Made by a program: the position numbers and the translations under genes
Assembly (NCBI RefSeq): GCF_036075115.1
Contig: NZ_CP107958.1
Coordinates: forward strand, 7,874,001-7,938,000
Direction of reading: 5' to 3'
DNA length: 64,000 bases
Source: Streptomyces sp. NBC_00377
Lineage (GTDB): Bacteria > Actinomycetota > Actinomycetes > Streptomycetales > Streptomycetaceae
Notes under the pieces: generated by a model
The model's database searches: none
Told to the model about the DNA's origin: nothing
Seen by the model: only the letters and a program-made list of their open reading frames with translations
In this document: piece by piece, positions 35,432-44,178 of the stretch
Numbering within the stretch: the first letter of the stretch is position 1
Layout of the letters: each line of letters starts with the position of its first letter

Positions 35432-36652
35432 TCAGGGGGTGTGGCAGAGCGGTCCGGGCGGCGGCGGTGATTTCGGGTTCGCGTACCCGAGTGCTTCCTG
35501 GACGTCGTCGAGTGCCTCCAGCAGCGGTCCCGCCGCCTTGCCGTTCGCGTAGTCCAGCACCGCCCGGTAGAAGGCGGCGGAGACGTCGGGGTCCATCGCG
35601 TCGGCGGCGCTGAAGCAGAGCGTGTACCGGGGCGAGCGGAGCATCTGCGCTATCCGGCCCTGCGTGGTGTCGGCGTACCGTGTCACCCGGCTGTCGGCGG
35701 AGAGCGCGAAGCCGGGTTCGTCCACCCATGCCTGCTGGGCCCGCGCACCCGCCAGGTACGCGATGAACTCGTCGGCGCTCCTGTTCCCGGTGAACTTCCC
35801 GACGAAGTCCGCCGAGACCTCCAGCGCTTCACGGGAGGAGGGCACGTACGTGTACCCGTCGTCCTTGACCTGGGCCGGATCGAAGGCCATCGCGGACAGG
35901 GCGCCGTGGCTCAGGGAGCACTTCCTCTCGGTCATCCTCTTCGCGGCGGCGCGGAAGTTGAACGCGGCCGCGCCCCTGCGGGCGCCGGCCACGAGGTCCC
36001 CCCATGCGGTCCAGGCGTCCCTGACGGGCTTCCCGTCCCATCGCACGTCCCCCGACGCCCAGTCGGTGTACGGGTCGACGCCCCCGTCGGCGAGCAGGAT
36101 GTCCGCTATCCAGTCGGCGCCGGGCCAGCCGGAGGTCGGGCCCGACTCCAGCCCCAGGCACCAGTCGTCGGAACGGGACCGCAGCGCCGTCCAGCTGTCG
36201 GGAGGCCGGGGAGTGACCCTGGCGTCGTACCAGACGAGGCTTTTGACGTCGGCTTTGACGGGGACGGCGTAGACCTCCCCGCCGTGCATGCCGAGCCCGC
36301 GGAACGGCTGCACATAGGCCTGCGTGTCGATGCCGAGTCTGCGCAGCGCCCCTTCCTCGCGGTACTTGGCGATCGCCCCGACGCTGGGCAGCACGGCCAG
36401 GTCGGGCTCCGCGTCCGCGGCCACCGCGGCGTCGAGCTGCTGGGTCAGGGCGCGGGTGACCTGCGGTTCGACGTCGATGTCGTGATCCTTCTCGAAGGCC
36501 TTGACGACCGCGTAGAACGCCTGGAACTCGGTGCCCGACCAGGGAACCATGATCGTCACCTTGTCCTGCCGCGGTTCCCCGCACGCGACCGGCGCCAGCA
36601 GCAGCGCGAGGACCAGGGCGCAGCGGACGAGGGGTGCCGTGAGTCTCCTCAT
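35432..36652 (-). CDS. Family 1 extracellular solute-binding lipoprotein in the GlnH position of a PknG cluster
   Basis: A 406-aa binding protein with a signal peptide and lipobox (LAPVACG, Cys near 24). It resembles bacterial extracellular solute-binding proteins (VTIMVPWSGTEFQAFYAVVKAFEKD; GALSAMAFDPAQV). The ATG overlaps the stop of the four-TM gene (ATGA). No permease or ATPase gene is nearby, so a sensory rather than transport role is likely. In mycobacteria pknG sits beside glnX and glnH; the position here matches glnH but the family is different. The ligand is unknown. Confidence 0.85.
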   Translation of the reverse strand: MRRLTAPLVRCALVLALLLAPVACGEPRQDKVTIMVPWSGTEFQAFYAVVKAFEKDHDIDVEPQVTRALTQQLDAAVAADAEPDLAVLPSVGAIAKYREEGALRRLGIDTQAYVQPFRGLGMHGGEVYAVPVKADVKSLVWYDARVTPRPPDSWTALRSRSDDWCLGLESGPTSGWPGADWIADILLADGGVDPYTDWASGDVRWDGKPVRDAWTAWGDLVAGARRGAAAFNFRAAAKRMTERKCSLSHGALSAMAFDPAQVKDDGYTYVPSSREALEVSADFVGKFTGNRSADEFIAYLAGARAQQAWVDEPGFALSADSRVTRYADTTQGRIAQMLRSPRYTLCFSAADAMDPDVSAAFYRAVLDYANGKAAGPLLEALDDVQEALGYANPKSPPPPGPLCHTP

Positions 36653-37539
36653 GAGCGGGGGAACCTGTACTCGGCGAGCCGGGGACGATAGGCCAGATAT
36701 GTGAGCGCACCGGCGGCGGCGAGCACCGGCAGCGCGATCCCCGCGGCGAGCGGGTCGGTCGTGCACATGGCGACGCCGACCGACGCGGTGGCCGACAGGG
36801 CCAGGACGAGTGCCGGGCTGGGATAGCGCCGGTAGCGCCGGGCCACGATGTAGCCCGTAGCGCAGACCAGCACCAGCATGACCGTCACCGGTGCGATGAA
36901 CAGGGGCCACAGGAGGGCGGGGTCGCGCCAGCCCGACCGGAGCTGGTCCCGGCGGGCTTCGGCCTCCAGTTCCTCGAGATCCCTGAGCGACTGTCTGAGA
37001 CCGCCGGTGAAGGGGACCGGTTCCTTCCCGTCGTACTCCGGCGCGTCGTCCAGCGCGTCGCGGGCCCGCGCCACGCCGGACGCCCCGTCGAGGACCGCCC
37101 TGTTGGCCGCCTGCACACATGTGGACAACTGCCCCTGGACGAACTGGATGTGGCTCAGTCCCTGTTCCCCGGCCGCGTTGCCCTCCGTCGCCGAGGTGAG
37201 GTGGGAGGTCACACGGGTGGTGGCGTTGGCGAAGTCGCCGCCGGTGCCGGTCAGGGCGACCGCCCCGATCCCGGAGACGGCGTCGAGCGCGTCGTCCGCC
37301 TTGCCGGCCTGCTCGTAGGCGGCGCCGATGTGCCGGATGGCCGTCGTCGTGCGGTGGGCGGCCGCGATCTGCTCCCCGGCCCGGTTCGCCACCACCAGAT
37401 ACAGCAGCGCCGTCACCGCCACCACAGTCAGCATGCTCGCCCGCAGCCACCGCAGCAGGACGATCGGATGGGGGACCCGCCCCCGAATCCGCTCCCGCAC
37501 CCGTGCCCGCACCGGTGTCCGTGTCCGCGCGCCGGTCAC
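36649..37539 (-). CDS. Four-TM membrane protein, GlnX-like in layout
   Basis: A 296-aa protein with a basic N-terminus and one membrane segment (residues 32-51). A mostly helical extracytoplasmic domain (52-195) follows, then three further membrane segments (about 205-226, 235-252, 258-278). This layout matches mycobacterial GlnX, which relays signals between the binding protein GlnH and the kinase PknG. The GTG start at 37539 overlaps the VWA gene stop (GTGA), and its own stop overlaps the binding-lipoprotein ATG. Similarity to GlnX is judged from topology and context, not from alignment. Confidence 0.7.
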   Translation of the reverse strand: MTGARTRTPVRARVRERIRGRVPHPIVLLRWLRASMLTVVAVTALLYLVVANRAGEQIAAAHRTTTAIRHIGAAYEQAGKADDALDAVSGIGAVALTGTGGDFANATTRVTSHLTSATEGNAAGEQGLSHIQFVQGQLSTCVQAANRAVLDGASGVARARDALDDAPEYDGKEPVPFTGGLRQSLRDLEELEAEARRDQLRSGWRDPALLWPLFIAPVTVMLVLVCATGYIVARRYRRYPSPALVLALSATASVGVAMCTTDPLAAGIALPVLAAAGALTYLAYRPRLAEYRFPRS

Positions 37540-39008
37540 GGCGCGTCCACCGGCTCGTCGCCGACGCCCGCGTCCCCGAGCCGGTGCCCGCACTCCTCGC
37601 AGAACGTGGCCGTGGGCGAGGCCGACGTCGTACCGCACCGTGGGCACACGCGCGGCAGTCCGGACCCCCGGGGCAGCGGATCGTGCGGATCGTGCGGGTC
37701 CACCGGTCGTCTCGCGGTCTTGGTCGACTCGACGCCGATTCCCAGGATCTGGCCCCGGGTCACGTCCCGCCGCACCCGCAGCCGGCCGTCGGGGCCGCCG
37801 GCCGCCACCGCGCGCAGCAGTTTCAGACGCGCCGTGTCCCGCAGGGACTGCGCGAGGCCGATCGCCAGGCTCAGTTCGCGGTCCGCGCGGTCGAGGTCAC
37901 CGCGCAGATGGGCGTCGGCGCAGGCGCGCATGGCCATGCCGAGTTCGCGCTCGTTCTCGACGCGGGTGAGGTCGGGGGAGCGGGCGATGCCGAAGCCGGG
38001 CGTCGAGCGGCGCCTCACGACCATCGCGGCCGTCTCGGAGCAGGGCCGGCGCGTTCCGTCGGGGAACTCGGCGTGCAGCGTGACGCGGGCGGCGCGCACG
38101 GTCTCGTCGACGGGCAGGCTGTCGGCACCGAACCGCAGGGAGATCTGGTACTGGCGGCTCTCCGGCGGCCAGGAACCCAGGGGGACGTGCGTCTCCTCGC
38201 CGTGCTGCTGGCGTGCCGTCAACTCCGCCTCGACGGGGCGGGTCTGCCGAACGAACCCCAGCCGGAAGACGCTGTTGAGACGCAGGCCCAGATAGACCCG
38301 GGGTACGACGATCCGCTGCGCCTCGCGCATCAGACGGGTGAAGTCCTGTGTGAGGTCGGAGAATGTGACGACGGCCTCGGCCGTGCCGTGCAGTGCCTCG
38401 GTGACGCGGAGCAGTTCGGTGTAGCGCCAGTCGTCGCCCAGTCCCCGGGCGTCGCACACGAATCGGTCGGTGCACTCCGCGAGGATCTCGCCCAGCTGTT
38501 CGGGTGTCTCGTGCTCGTCCTTGCCGTCGGTGTAGAGCACCGCGTGGCGCACCGTGCCGGGGGAGTCCACCGAGGAGAAGAGATGGCGGGCGCGTGCCAG
38601 CCACTGGCCGATCGCCGTGCCGCCCTCGGCGAGCTGGCCGACCACCCGGAGCTTGGCGTCCTCCCGGGTCCAGGCGTCGACGCGGGCCAGACCGCCCGTC
38701 GTCGGGAAGATCACCTCTGCCGTGTGGTTGCCGGCCACGATCCCCAGGAGAGTGCCGTCCCGAAGGGTGTCGATGCCCGCGCACATCGCGCGTTTCGCCT
38801 CGTCCAGTCGGTGCCCGGACATGGACAGCGAGCGGTCCATGATGAGGATCTCGGCAGCCGGGGCCTGCGCGGCCGAGCTCGCGGCGGAGCGTGCCGTGAC
38901 GGTGATCAGGGCGTCCGCGCGGCGTTCGTCGTAGGGCAGATCCGAGGGTGCGTCCACTTCCAGGGCGAAGTCGAGCCCCAAGGGCGACCTGTCCCCCACC
39001 GGCACCAC
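37536..39008 (-). CDS. VWA-domain protein with C-terminal zinc ribbon
   Basis: A 490-aa cytoplasmic protein. The VWA domain (about 45-220) has an intact MIDAS set: DRSLSMSG near residue 58, Thr in EGGTAIG near 130 and Asp in YTDGKDEHE near 160. A beta-rich middle follows. A C-terminal zinc ribbon (CPRCG near 449, CEECG near 467) resembles that of the kinase N-terminus. A TAA lies in frame just upstream, so the start is one of the GTGs at 39008, 39005 or 38999. It lies 61 bp downstream of the PknG-type kinase gene. It is likely a scaffold or kinase substrate; this is inference. Confidence 0.82.
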   Translation of the reverse strand: MVPVGDRSPLGLDFALEVDAPSDLPYDERRADALITVTARSAASSAAQAPAAEILIMDRSLSMSGHRLDEAKRAMCAGIDTLRDGTLLGIVAGNHTAEVIFPTTGGLARVDAWTREDAKLRVVGQLAEGGTAIGQWLARARHLFSSVDSPGTVRHAVLYTDGKDEHETPEQLGEILAECTDRFVCDARGLGDDWRYTELLRVTEALHGTAEAVVTFSDLTQDFTRLMREAQRIVVPRVYLGLRLNSVFRLGFVRQTRPVEAELTARQQHGEETHVPLGSWPPESRQYQISLRFGADSLPVDETVRAARVTLHAEFPDGTRRPCSETAAMVVRRRSTPGFGIARSPDLTRVENERELGMAMRACADAHLRGDLDRADRELSLAIGLAQSLRDTARLKLLRAVAAGGPDGRLRVRRDVTRGQILGIGVESTKTARRPVDPHDPHDPLPRGSGLPRVCPRCGTTSASPTATFCEECGHRLGDAGVGDEPVDAP

Positions 39009-39069
39009 CCGATCGTGTCGCTGCTGCGTGTTCCCTTACGGAGCGTGCGAGCTTTCTCGACGGAAAGTG

Positions 39070-41211
39070 CTAGGAGCTTAGCCTGCCGGTCGTCGCTCCG
39101 AAACGGGAATGACCCGTTCTGCCACGTCTTTTGGACCATCCCCATCTCAGCGCCGGACGCAGCCGGTTCGCCAGATCCACCAGGGCGACGTACTCGCGCT
39201 CGGTCGGCGCGTGCGGAGCGAGGGCGCGGACGGTGTCGGACAGCTTCAACCGGTCGCGGGTGCGCAGGAACTCCGCGTACTGGATCTCGGCGCGCAGCGC
39301 GGCGGCCGCCGCCTCGTCCACGTCGAGACCGGGCAGGGCGGCTCTGGCCAGGGCCACGTCGTCCTCGGTCGGCGCCGGACGGCCCGGCCCGGGCAGGACC
39401 ACGACACGCAGTCGCACGGCAGCCACGCGCGCCTCGCGTTCGTAGCGGAACTCCTCGGCCAGTTGTTCGGCGACCTCCACCGCCTTCGCGCGCTCGCCGG
39501 CCAGCAGCAGGACGCGGGCCAGTCCGAAACCGGCCGCACCGAGCGCGGGCGTGGTGCCGAAGACCGTGCCGTAGTGCGACCGCGCGACCGTGCGGTCCCC
39601 CCGCAGCTCCGCGCACAGGCCGAGGGCGAGGGGCGGTATCAGCTCACCGGGCAGTGCCCTGCGCACCCGGCCGAACACGACGGCGGCCCGCTTCGGGCAG
39701 CCGTCGGCCAGGGCGATCAGGCCGCAGTACCAGTCGGACAGCCAGTGCCAGTCGGGCAGGCCCGCCGCCGAAAGCTGTGCCGCCGCCGACGCCGGATCCT
39801 TTCTGCGCAGGGCGAGCCGGCCCTCGGCCAGCGCGCCGCCCGCCGAGCCCGTGACCCCTGGGTCGTCGGGATCCGACAGAGGAGCCGGGAGGGCGGCCGC
39901 CACGTCACCGGCTCGCGGTGAGGAGAACGGCGCGGGCATCTCCAGCAGGCCCTGCGCGTCCGGCTGCGCCTCCGTCCAGCGCGCCTGCACCCAGTGGGCG
40001 AGGGGCCGGGCCGCCCCCAGTCCGCCGTGCAGCGGTTCGGGCACCGAGCCGAACAGGGCCGAGGGCCTGGCCACCTGACGACGCGTGGGCGGGGCCGCCA
40101 CGACCTGGCGGATGACACCGCTGAGCTGCTCCGCGAACTGCCGTGCCGACACGAACCGCCACCACGGTCGCGCGGGATCCGTGGCACGGTCCAGCAGCAG
40201 ATGCAGCGAGTCGACGCCCGGCGCGCTGCGGTCCGTCCAGCGGGTGCGGCAGACCTCGCGCAGGGTCATGCCCAGCCCGTAGAGGTCGAAGCCCGGGGTC
40301 GGGTGCAGATGCTCCGGATCGGTCTCCGGCGGCGCGTACGCCCTCGTGCAGGCCACGACCGGCCCGGTGTCCTTCGTGTGGCTGCGCACCGCGCCGAAGT
40401 CGATGAGCCGCACCCGGTCGAGCGCGCCCGCCGGGCTCTCCTCCCGGAAGCGGATGATGTTCAGGGGTTTCACGTCGCAGTGCAGCAGACCCCTCGCGTG
40501 CAGGTAGTCGAGCGCCTGGAGGACGCGGACGCCGTGCGCGAGGAGGGTTTCCAGACGGTCGCCGTCCCGGGCCGAGAGCGGTTCGCCCGGCACGTACTCG
40601 AGGACCAGGTGCGGCCCCTCGGGCTCGTAGCCCAGGATGCGGACGATGCTGTCGTGCCGGAGTCCGACCAGGACGTCCCGTTCGTGCCGGGCGGTCTTGG
40701 CGACCGACTTGTGCAGGGCCTTGAGTACGACCTGGGTCGCCAGATTGCGGTCGTGGGCGAGGTAGGCGGCGCCGTACGCCCCCGAGCCGACGACGCGGGC
40801 GACGTCGTAACGGCCGGCGATGGTCAGACCGTCGGGCCGGGCGAAGTCGAACCGGGTGCCGCAGTGCGGGCAGAAGCCGGCGGTCCGGCCCGGTTCGCCG
40901 TCACGACCCCGGCCGACCGGCTGCCGGCACGACGGGTCCGGGCAGAAGCGGTGCGCCTCGGCGACCGGGTCCGACGAGGTGAGCGGTATGTCCGGGGCCT
41001 GATCGGAGTCGACCAGCGCGAGGCCGTACCAGGGATCGGGGCGCACGTGCGCCACGCCGACCCTCGCGCCGCCCCGCGCCGGCGGTTGCGCGGCCGGCGT
41101 CGCCGCGCCCTCCTCCTGCGGCAGCGGCCGGCGGTCGCACACGTCGCAGAATCCCTGTTCGTCGACGGCGCCGCGCCCGCAGCCGGGGCGGTTGCACATC
41201 AGCCCGCTCAT
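39070..41211 (-). CDS. PknG-type serine/threonine kinase with zinc-ribbon N-terminus and TPR C-terminus
   Basis: A 713-aa soluble kinase with the domain order of mycobacterial PknG. An N-terminal Cys pair set (C6, C11, C22, C25) and a second zinc site (CPDPSC near 90, CPHCG near 112) precede the kinase domain (about 130-400). A TPR region follows (about 430-690). Catalytic motifs are intact: GSGAYGAAYLA loop, VLKAL lysine, LLHCDVKPLNI and LIDFGAV. PknG controls central nitrogen/carbon metabolism through FHA proteins in response to amino acids. Here the binding lipoprotein and a GlnX-like protein are in the same operon. It lies 9 bp from the protease gene upstream. Confidence 0.88.
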   Translation of the reverse strand: MSGLMCNRPGCGRGAVDEQGFCDVCDRRPLPQEEGAATPAAQPPARGGARVGVAHVRPDPWYGLALVDSDQAPDIPLTSSDPVAEAHRFCPDPSCRQPVGRGRDGEPGRTAGFCPHCGTRFDFARPDGLTIAGRYDVARVVGSGAYGAAYLAHDRNLATQVVLKALHKSVAKTARHERDVLVGLRHDSIVRILGYEPEGPHLVLEYVPGEPLSARDGDRLETLLAHGVRVLQALDYLHARGLLHCDVKPLNIIRFREESPAGALDRVRLIDFGAVRSHTKDTGPVVACTRAYAPPETDPEHLHPTPGFDLYGLGMTLREVCRTRWTDRSAPGVDSLHLLLDRATDPARPWWRFVSARQFAEQLSGVIRQVVAAPPTRRQVARPSALFGSVPEPLHGGLGAARPLAHWVQARWTEAQPDAQGLLEMPAPFSSPRAGDVAAALPAPLSDPDDPGVTGSAGGALAEGRLALRRKDPASAAAQLSAAGLPDWHWLSDWYCGLIALADGCPKRAAVVFGRVRRALPGELIPPLALGLCAELRGDRTVARSHYGTVFGTTPALGAAGFGLARVLLLAGERAKAVEVAEQLAEEFRYEREARVAAVRLRVVVLPGPGRPAPTEDDVALARAALPGLDVDEAAAAALRAEIQYAEFLRTRDRLKLSDTVRALAPHAPTEREYVALVDLANRLRPALRWGWSKRRGRTGHSRFGATTGRLSS

Positions 41212-41220
41212 CCCCGCATG

Positions 41221-42921
41221 TCACCTCTCCTCCAAGCGTCGGTCGACCTCGTCGATGTAGCGCCTGACCAGCGTGCGGGCGGTCCCGAGGTCGATCGGCT
41301 CGGTCAGCAGCGCACGGGCGGCGGGGGCGTGCCGCTCGGCGAGCCGCCGGTCCTCGTCGCCGAAGTACCGCGCGGCCCGCACGCGGTGCAGTTCCAGGCC
41401 GGCGGTGAGGTCCTCGTGCGCGGCGACCAGCCGGCGCAGGTCGCGATCGAAGCGGGTCAGGGCGGCGCGGGCGTCGTCGGCCCGGTCGTGGATCGCCGCG
41501 AGTTCGGGGCTCGGCTGCGTCGTCCGGGCCACGGCCAGCCGGACCCGTAACCGGGGCGCGGCGCGCGGCGGCAGCCGGGGCGCGGCGAAGAACCGCAGAC
41601 CCCACTCCTGGTGCAGCGCGGACGCGGCGTCCTCCTGCGCCGTGAGCTGTGCGAGGGCCGTGTGGACCTCGGCGGCGGTCACACTCCGGCCGACGTCTCC
41701 GCGCAGCGGCTCGGGGTCGAGGCTGACGTCGTGGGGGAGACCGGCCGGTGGCACCCCCTCGAAGCCCAGCACCAGGCGGACGCCGCGCGACCGGGCCCGA
41801 GCGGCCAACTGCCCCAGCAGGTCCTGTACGAGGGCCTCCGGGTCCCTGGCCCGGTCGACGCCGCCCACCACCAGGCAGGCGGGCGGCCTGCGACGCAGCA
41901 GTTGCCGCCGCACCTCGTGGGCGTCCCCGCCGGGGAGCCCGAACCGGCGGGTGAGGTAGCCGCTGACATCGGCGAGCGACCTGCCGCGTGCGTCGTAGGC
42001 AGCGTCGATGGTGCCGAGCCGCAGGACGGTGTCCCCGGGTGCGCCGGTGAGTTCGGCGTCGGTGACGGTGGCCCGGGCCGCCGGATCGGCCGTCCGCACC
42101 AGACGGACCAGCCAGGAGTCGCCCACGGCCGTCGTGCCGCCGGTGCCGACGACGACGGTGCCGCACCAGTCGCTGTCGAGCAGCCGGGTGAGCTCCTGCG
42201 TCAGTGCGAGCCGCAGCGGGTCGCCGAGCACGTCGCCGGACAACTCACCGTGCGAGCGCCCCAGTTCGTCATTACGGTCGCCGCCGGTGAACTCCTCGAT
42301 CCGGGGCAGGTACGTCAGGATCGTCTCGGTCGGCAGCATCCAGGCCGCCTTGGCGTCGCCGTTGACGTAGTCGGCCACCACGATGCCGATGACATGACCG
42401 TCGAACGCGCCGCCCACCGCCATCGCCCCGGCGCCCGAATAGCCCCGCTCGATCCACGGATCGCCCTCGCGTATCCGCTTCAGCAGGCCCCACTCGCCCT
42501 GCCGGTGACCGGATCCCGCCAGCCGTGCGTCGGCCCCCATGCCGAAGGGTTCGTCCTGGGGAAAGCCGTACACCTGGACCGTGCCGCCGGAGAGGGGCGC
42601 CTTCCACAGCGTGGTCCGCGTGCCGCAGCCGGCCGGCTCGTCGAGTTCGAGCAGCGCGACGTCGCCGCGCTGTGTGCCGTGGTCGTGCACCCAGGTGTCC
42701 GGGGCCACGTGCGCGGTGCGGGTCCACTCGGGGCGGCACGCCACACTGCTGATCCGGACGTGGGACGTGGTGCCCCCGGGCGCCGCTCCCGCGAACCCGA
42801 CCACATGCGCGCAGGTGAGCACGTGGCGGTCGTCGAGCAGCACCCCGGCGCCACAGGGGGTGCCTGCCTCGTCGTCCACCCTCACGCGCCACGGGCGGTC
42901 ACTGTGGTGATGCAGCGCCAT
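41221..42921 (-). CDS. Trypsin-like serine protease with degenerate NTPase-like C-terminal region
   Basis: A 566-aa protein without a signal peptide, hence cytoplasmic. The protease domain (5-210) has an apparent intact triad: LTCAHVVG (His near 39), QRGDVALLEL (Asp near 91) and RGYSGAGAM (Ser near 165). Residues 230-420 look like a P-loop-type domain with a degenerate Walker A (VVVGTGGTTAVGDSWL) and a Walker-B-like strand (CLVVGGVDRA). The C-terminus is helical. The codon at 41548-41550 is TTA, so translation should need the bldA tRNA. It heads the PknG operon. ATG 42921 has only a weak ribosome site. Confidence 0.82.
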   Translation of the reverse strand: MALHHHSDRPWRVRVDDEAGTPCGAGVLLDDRHVLTCAHVVGFAGAAPGGTTSHVRISSVACRPEWTRTAHVAPDTWVHDHGTQRGDVALLELDEPAGCGTRTTLWKAPLSGGTVQVYGFPQDEPFGMGADARLAGSGHRQGEWGLLKRIREGDPWIERGYSGAGAMAVGGAFDGHVIGIVVADYVNGDAKAAWMLPTETILTYLPRIEEFTGGDRNDELGRSHGELSGDVLGDPLRLALTQELTRLLDSDWCGTVVVGTGGTTAVGDSWLVRLVRTADPAARATVTDAELTGAPGDTVLRLGTIDAAYDARGRSLADVSGYLTRRFGLPGGDAHEVRRQLLRRRPPACLVVGGVDRARDPEALVQDLLGQLAARARSRGVRLVLGFEGVPPAGLPHDVSLDPEPLRGDVGRSVTAAEVHTALAQLTAQEDAASALHQEWGLRFFAAPRLPPRAAPRLRVRLAVARTTQPSPELAAIHDRADDARAALTRFDRDLRRLVAAHEDLTAGLELHRVRAARYFGDEDRRLAERHAPAARALLTEPIDLGTARTLVRRYIDEVDRRLEER

Positions 42922-43128
42922 GGGCCCAAGGTATGACAACGAGCGTCACATTGCGCCCGGTTGGCGGTACGGCGTTCCGCGTCCCGCCCGCACGGGCCGC
43001 GGCGGTGCACCGTCGGTTCGGCAAGGGGACCGAGCGGTGGAGCGTTGGTGAAAACCCTGTGGAAGTGGTGTCGGTGGCGCCGTTTATGCTGCCCCCGAAG
43101 ATCACGCGGGACCAGGGGAGGGCGCGGC

Positions 43129-44115
43129 ATGTTCGGCAAGCTGTTCGGAAGGGGCGCGGAGAGATCCGCGGCAGGTCCGCATGCCCTTCCCGCCCCGCGC
43201 AGACAGAAGAACGGGATGTACACGCTGCGCGCGCTCGGCGACGCGCGGGTGCTCGCGCTGGTCGAGGCCGCCGAGGCGGGCGACTGGGAAGCGGTCAGGG
43301 CGGCACTCGCCCCCTTCGACCTCGGCCGCGACCACCAGGTCCTCGGCGAGCTGGCCGACGTGGACGGCGTGCAGGACTGGATCGGCCGGGCCGTCGAGGA
43401 GGACAAGGAGCACCGGGCGACCGCCCTGCTCATATCCGGGGCACGCCACATCATCTGGGGCTGGCAGGCCCGCACCTCCGCGCGCGCTGTGCACGTCACA
43501 CAGGAGCAGTGGCGGGTCTTCCACGAGCGGCTCCTCGTCGCGGAGGAACACCTGCTCGAGGCCGCCGAGCTGCGGCCGGACTGGGTCACCCCGTGGCGCC
43601 GTCTCCTCACGTCCGGCCGCGGCATGTCGCTCGGCACCGCCGTCAACGAGGCCCGCCTCGACGCCGCGCTGCGGCGCGACCCCCTGGACCTGGAGACCCA
43701 CATCGAGTGGGTGTCGCAGTTGCAGCCCCGCTGGAACGGCGAGCCGGGACAGGCCCTGGCGTTCGCCCGGGACGCGTTCTCCCGCGCCCCGCACGGGCAC
43801 CGCCTCGGCTGTGTGCTTCCCATGGCGTACATCGAGGAGTGGGTCGAGTCGGAGCGCGGGGACCACCTGCGGACCGCCGAGATCCAGGCACAGCTGCGGG
43901 AGGCGGCCGACCACAGCATCCTGCACCCCGCCTACGCGTGGCGCCCGGGCTGGCAGGAGGACTTCAACACGTTCGCCATGGCCCTGTCGCTGGCCGGCGA
44001 ACGCCACACCGTCCGGCGCGTCTTCCGCACGCTGGACGGCGCCTACACCCTGTGGCCGTGGAAGTACTTCGGGGAGCCCGAGAAGCAGTTCGCCCTCCGC
44101 CACCGCCGTGCCTGA
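43129..44115 (+). CDS. Helical, TPR-like protein of unknown family
   Basis: A 328-aa soluble protein opening MFGKLFGRG. It is rich in helix-forming segments with TPR-like spacing (VLALVEAAEAGDWEAVRAAL; LLVAEEHLLEAAELRPDWVTPW; VNEARLDAALRRDPLDLETH) and Trp-rich stretches near the C-terminus. I do not recognise a named family. GGGGAGG lies 7 bases before the ATG. It is the first of three genes divergent from the PknG operon and shares the 207-bp intergenic region with the protease gene. Confidence 0.8.
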   Translation: MFGKLFGRGAERSAAGPHALPAPRRQKNGMYTLRALGDARVLALVEAAEAGDWEAVRAALAPFDLGRDHQVLGELADVDGVQDWIGRAVEEDKEHRATALLISGARHIIWGWQARTSARAVHVTQEQWRVFHERLLVAEEHLLEAAELRPDWVTPWRRLLTSGRGMSLGTAVNEARLDAALRRDPLDLETHIEWVSQLQPRWNGEPGQALAFARDAFSRAPHGHRLGCVLPMAYIEEWVESERGDHLRTAEIQAQLREAADHSILHPAYAWRPGWQEDFNTFAMALSLAGERHTVRRVFRTLDGAYTLWPWKYFGEPEKQFALRHRRA

Positions 44116-44178
44116 GCACCCGCCGGCCCCGGTGCCGCCCGCCCGCCACCCGTCGTCCCTCCCACCCCGGACTGCCCG

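Noticed and set aside
43040..43095. ECF-type promoter (GGAA and CGTT boxes) upstream of the helical protein gene
   Set aside because: The boxes GGAAG and CGTT are spaced 16 bp, but the C of the -35 motif is missing and such pairs are common by chance.
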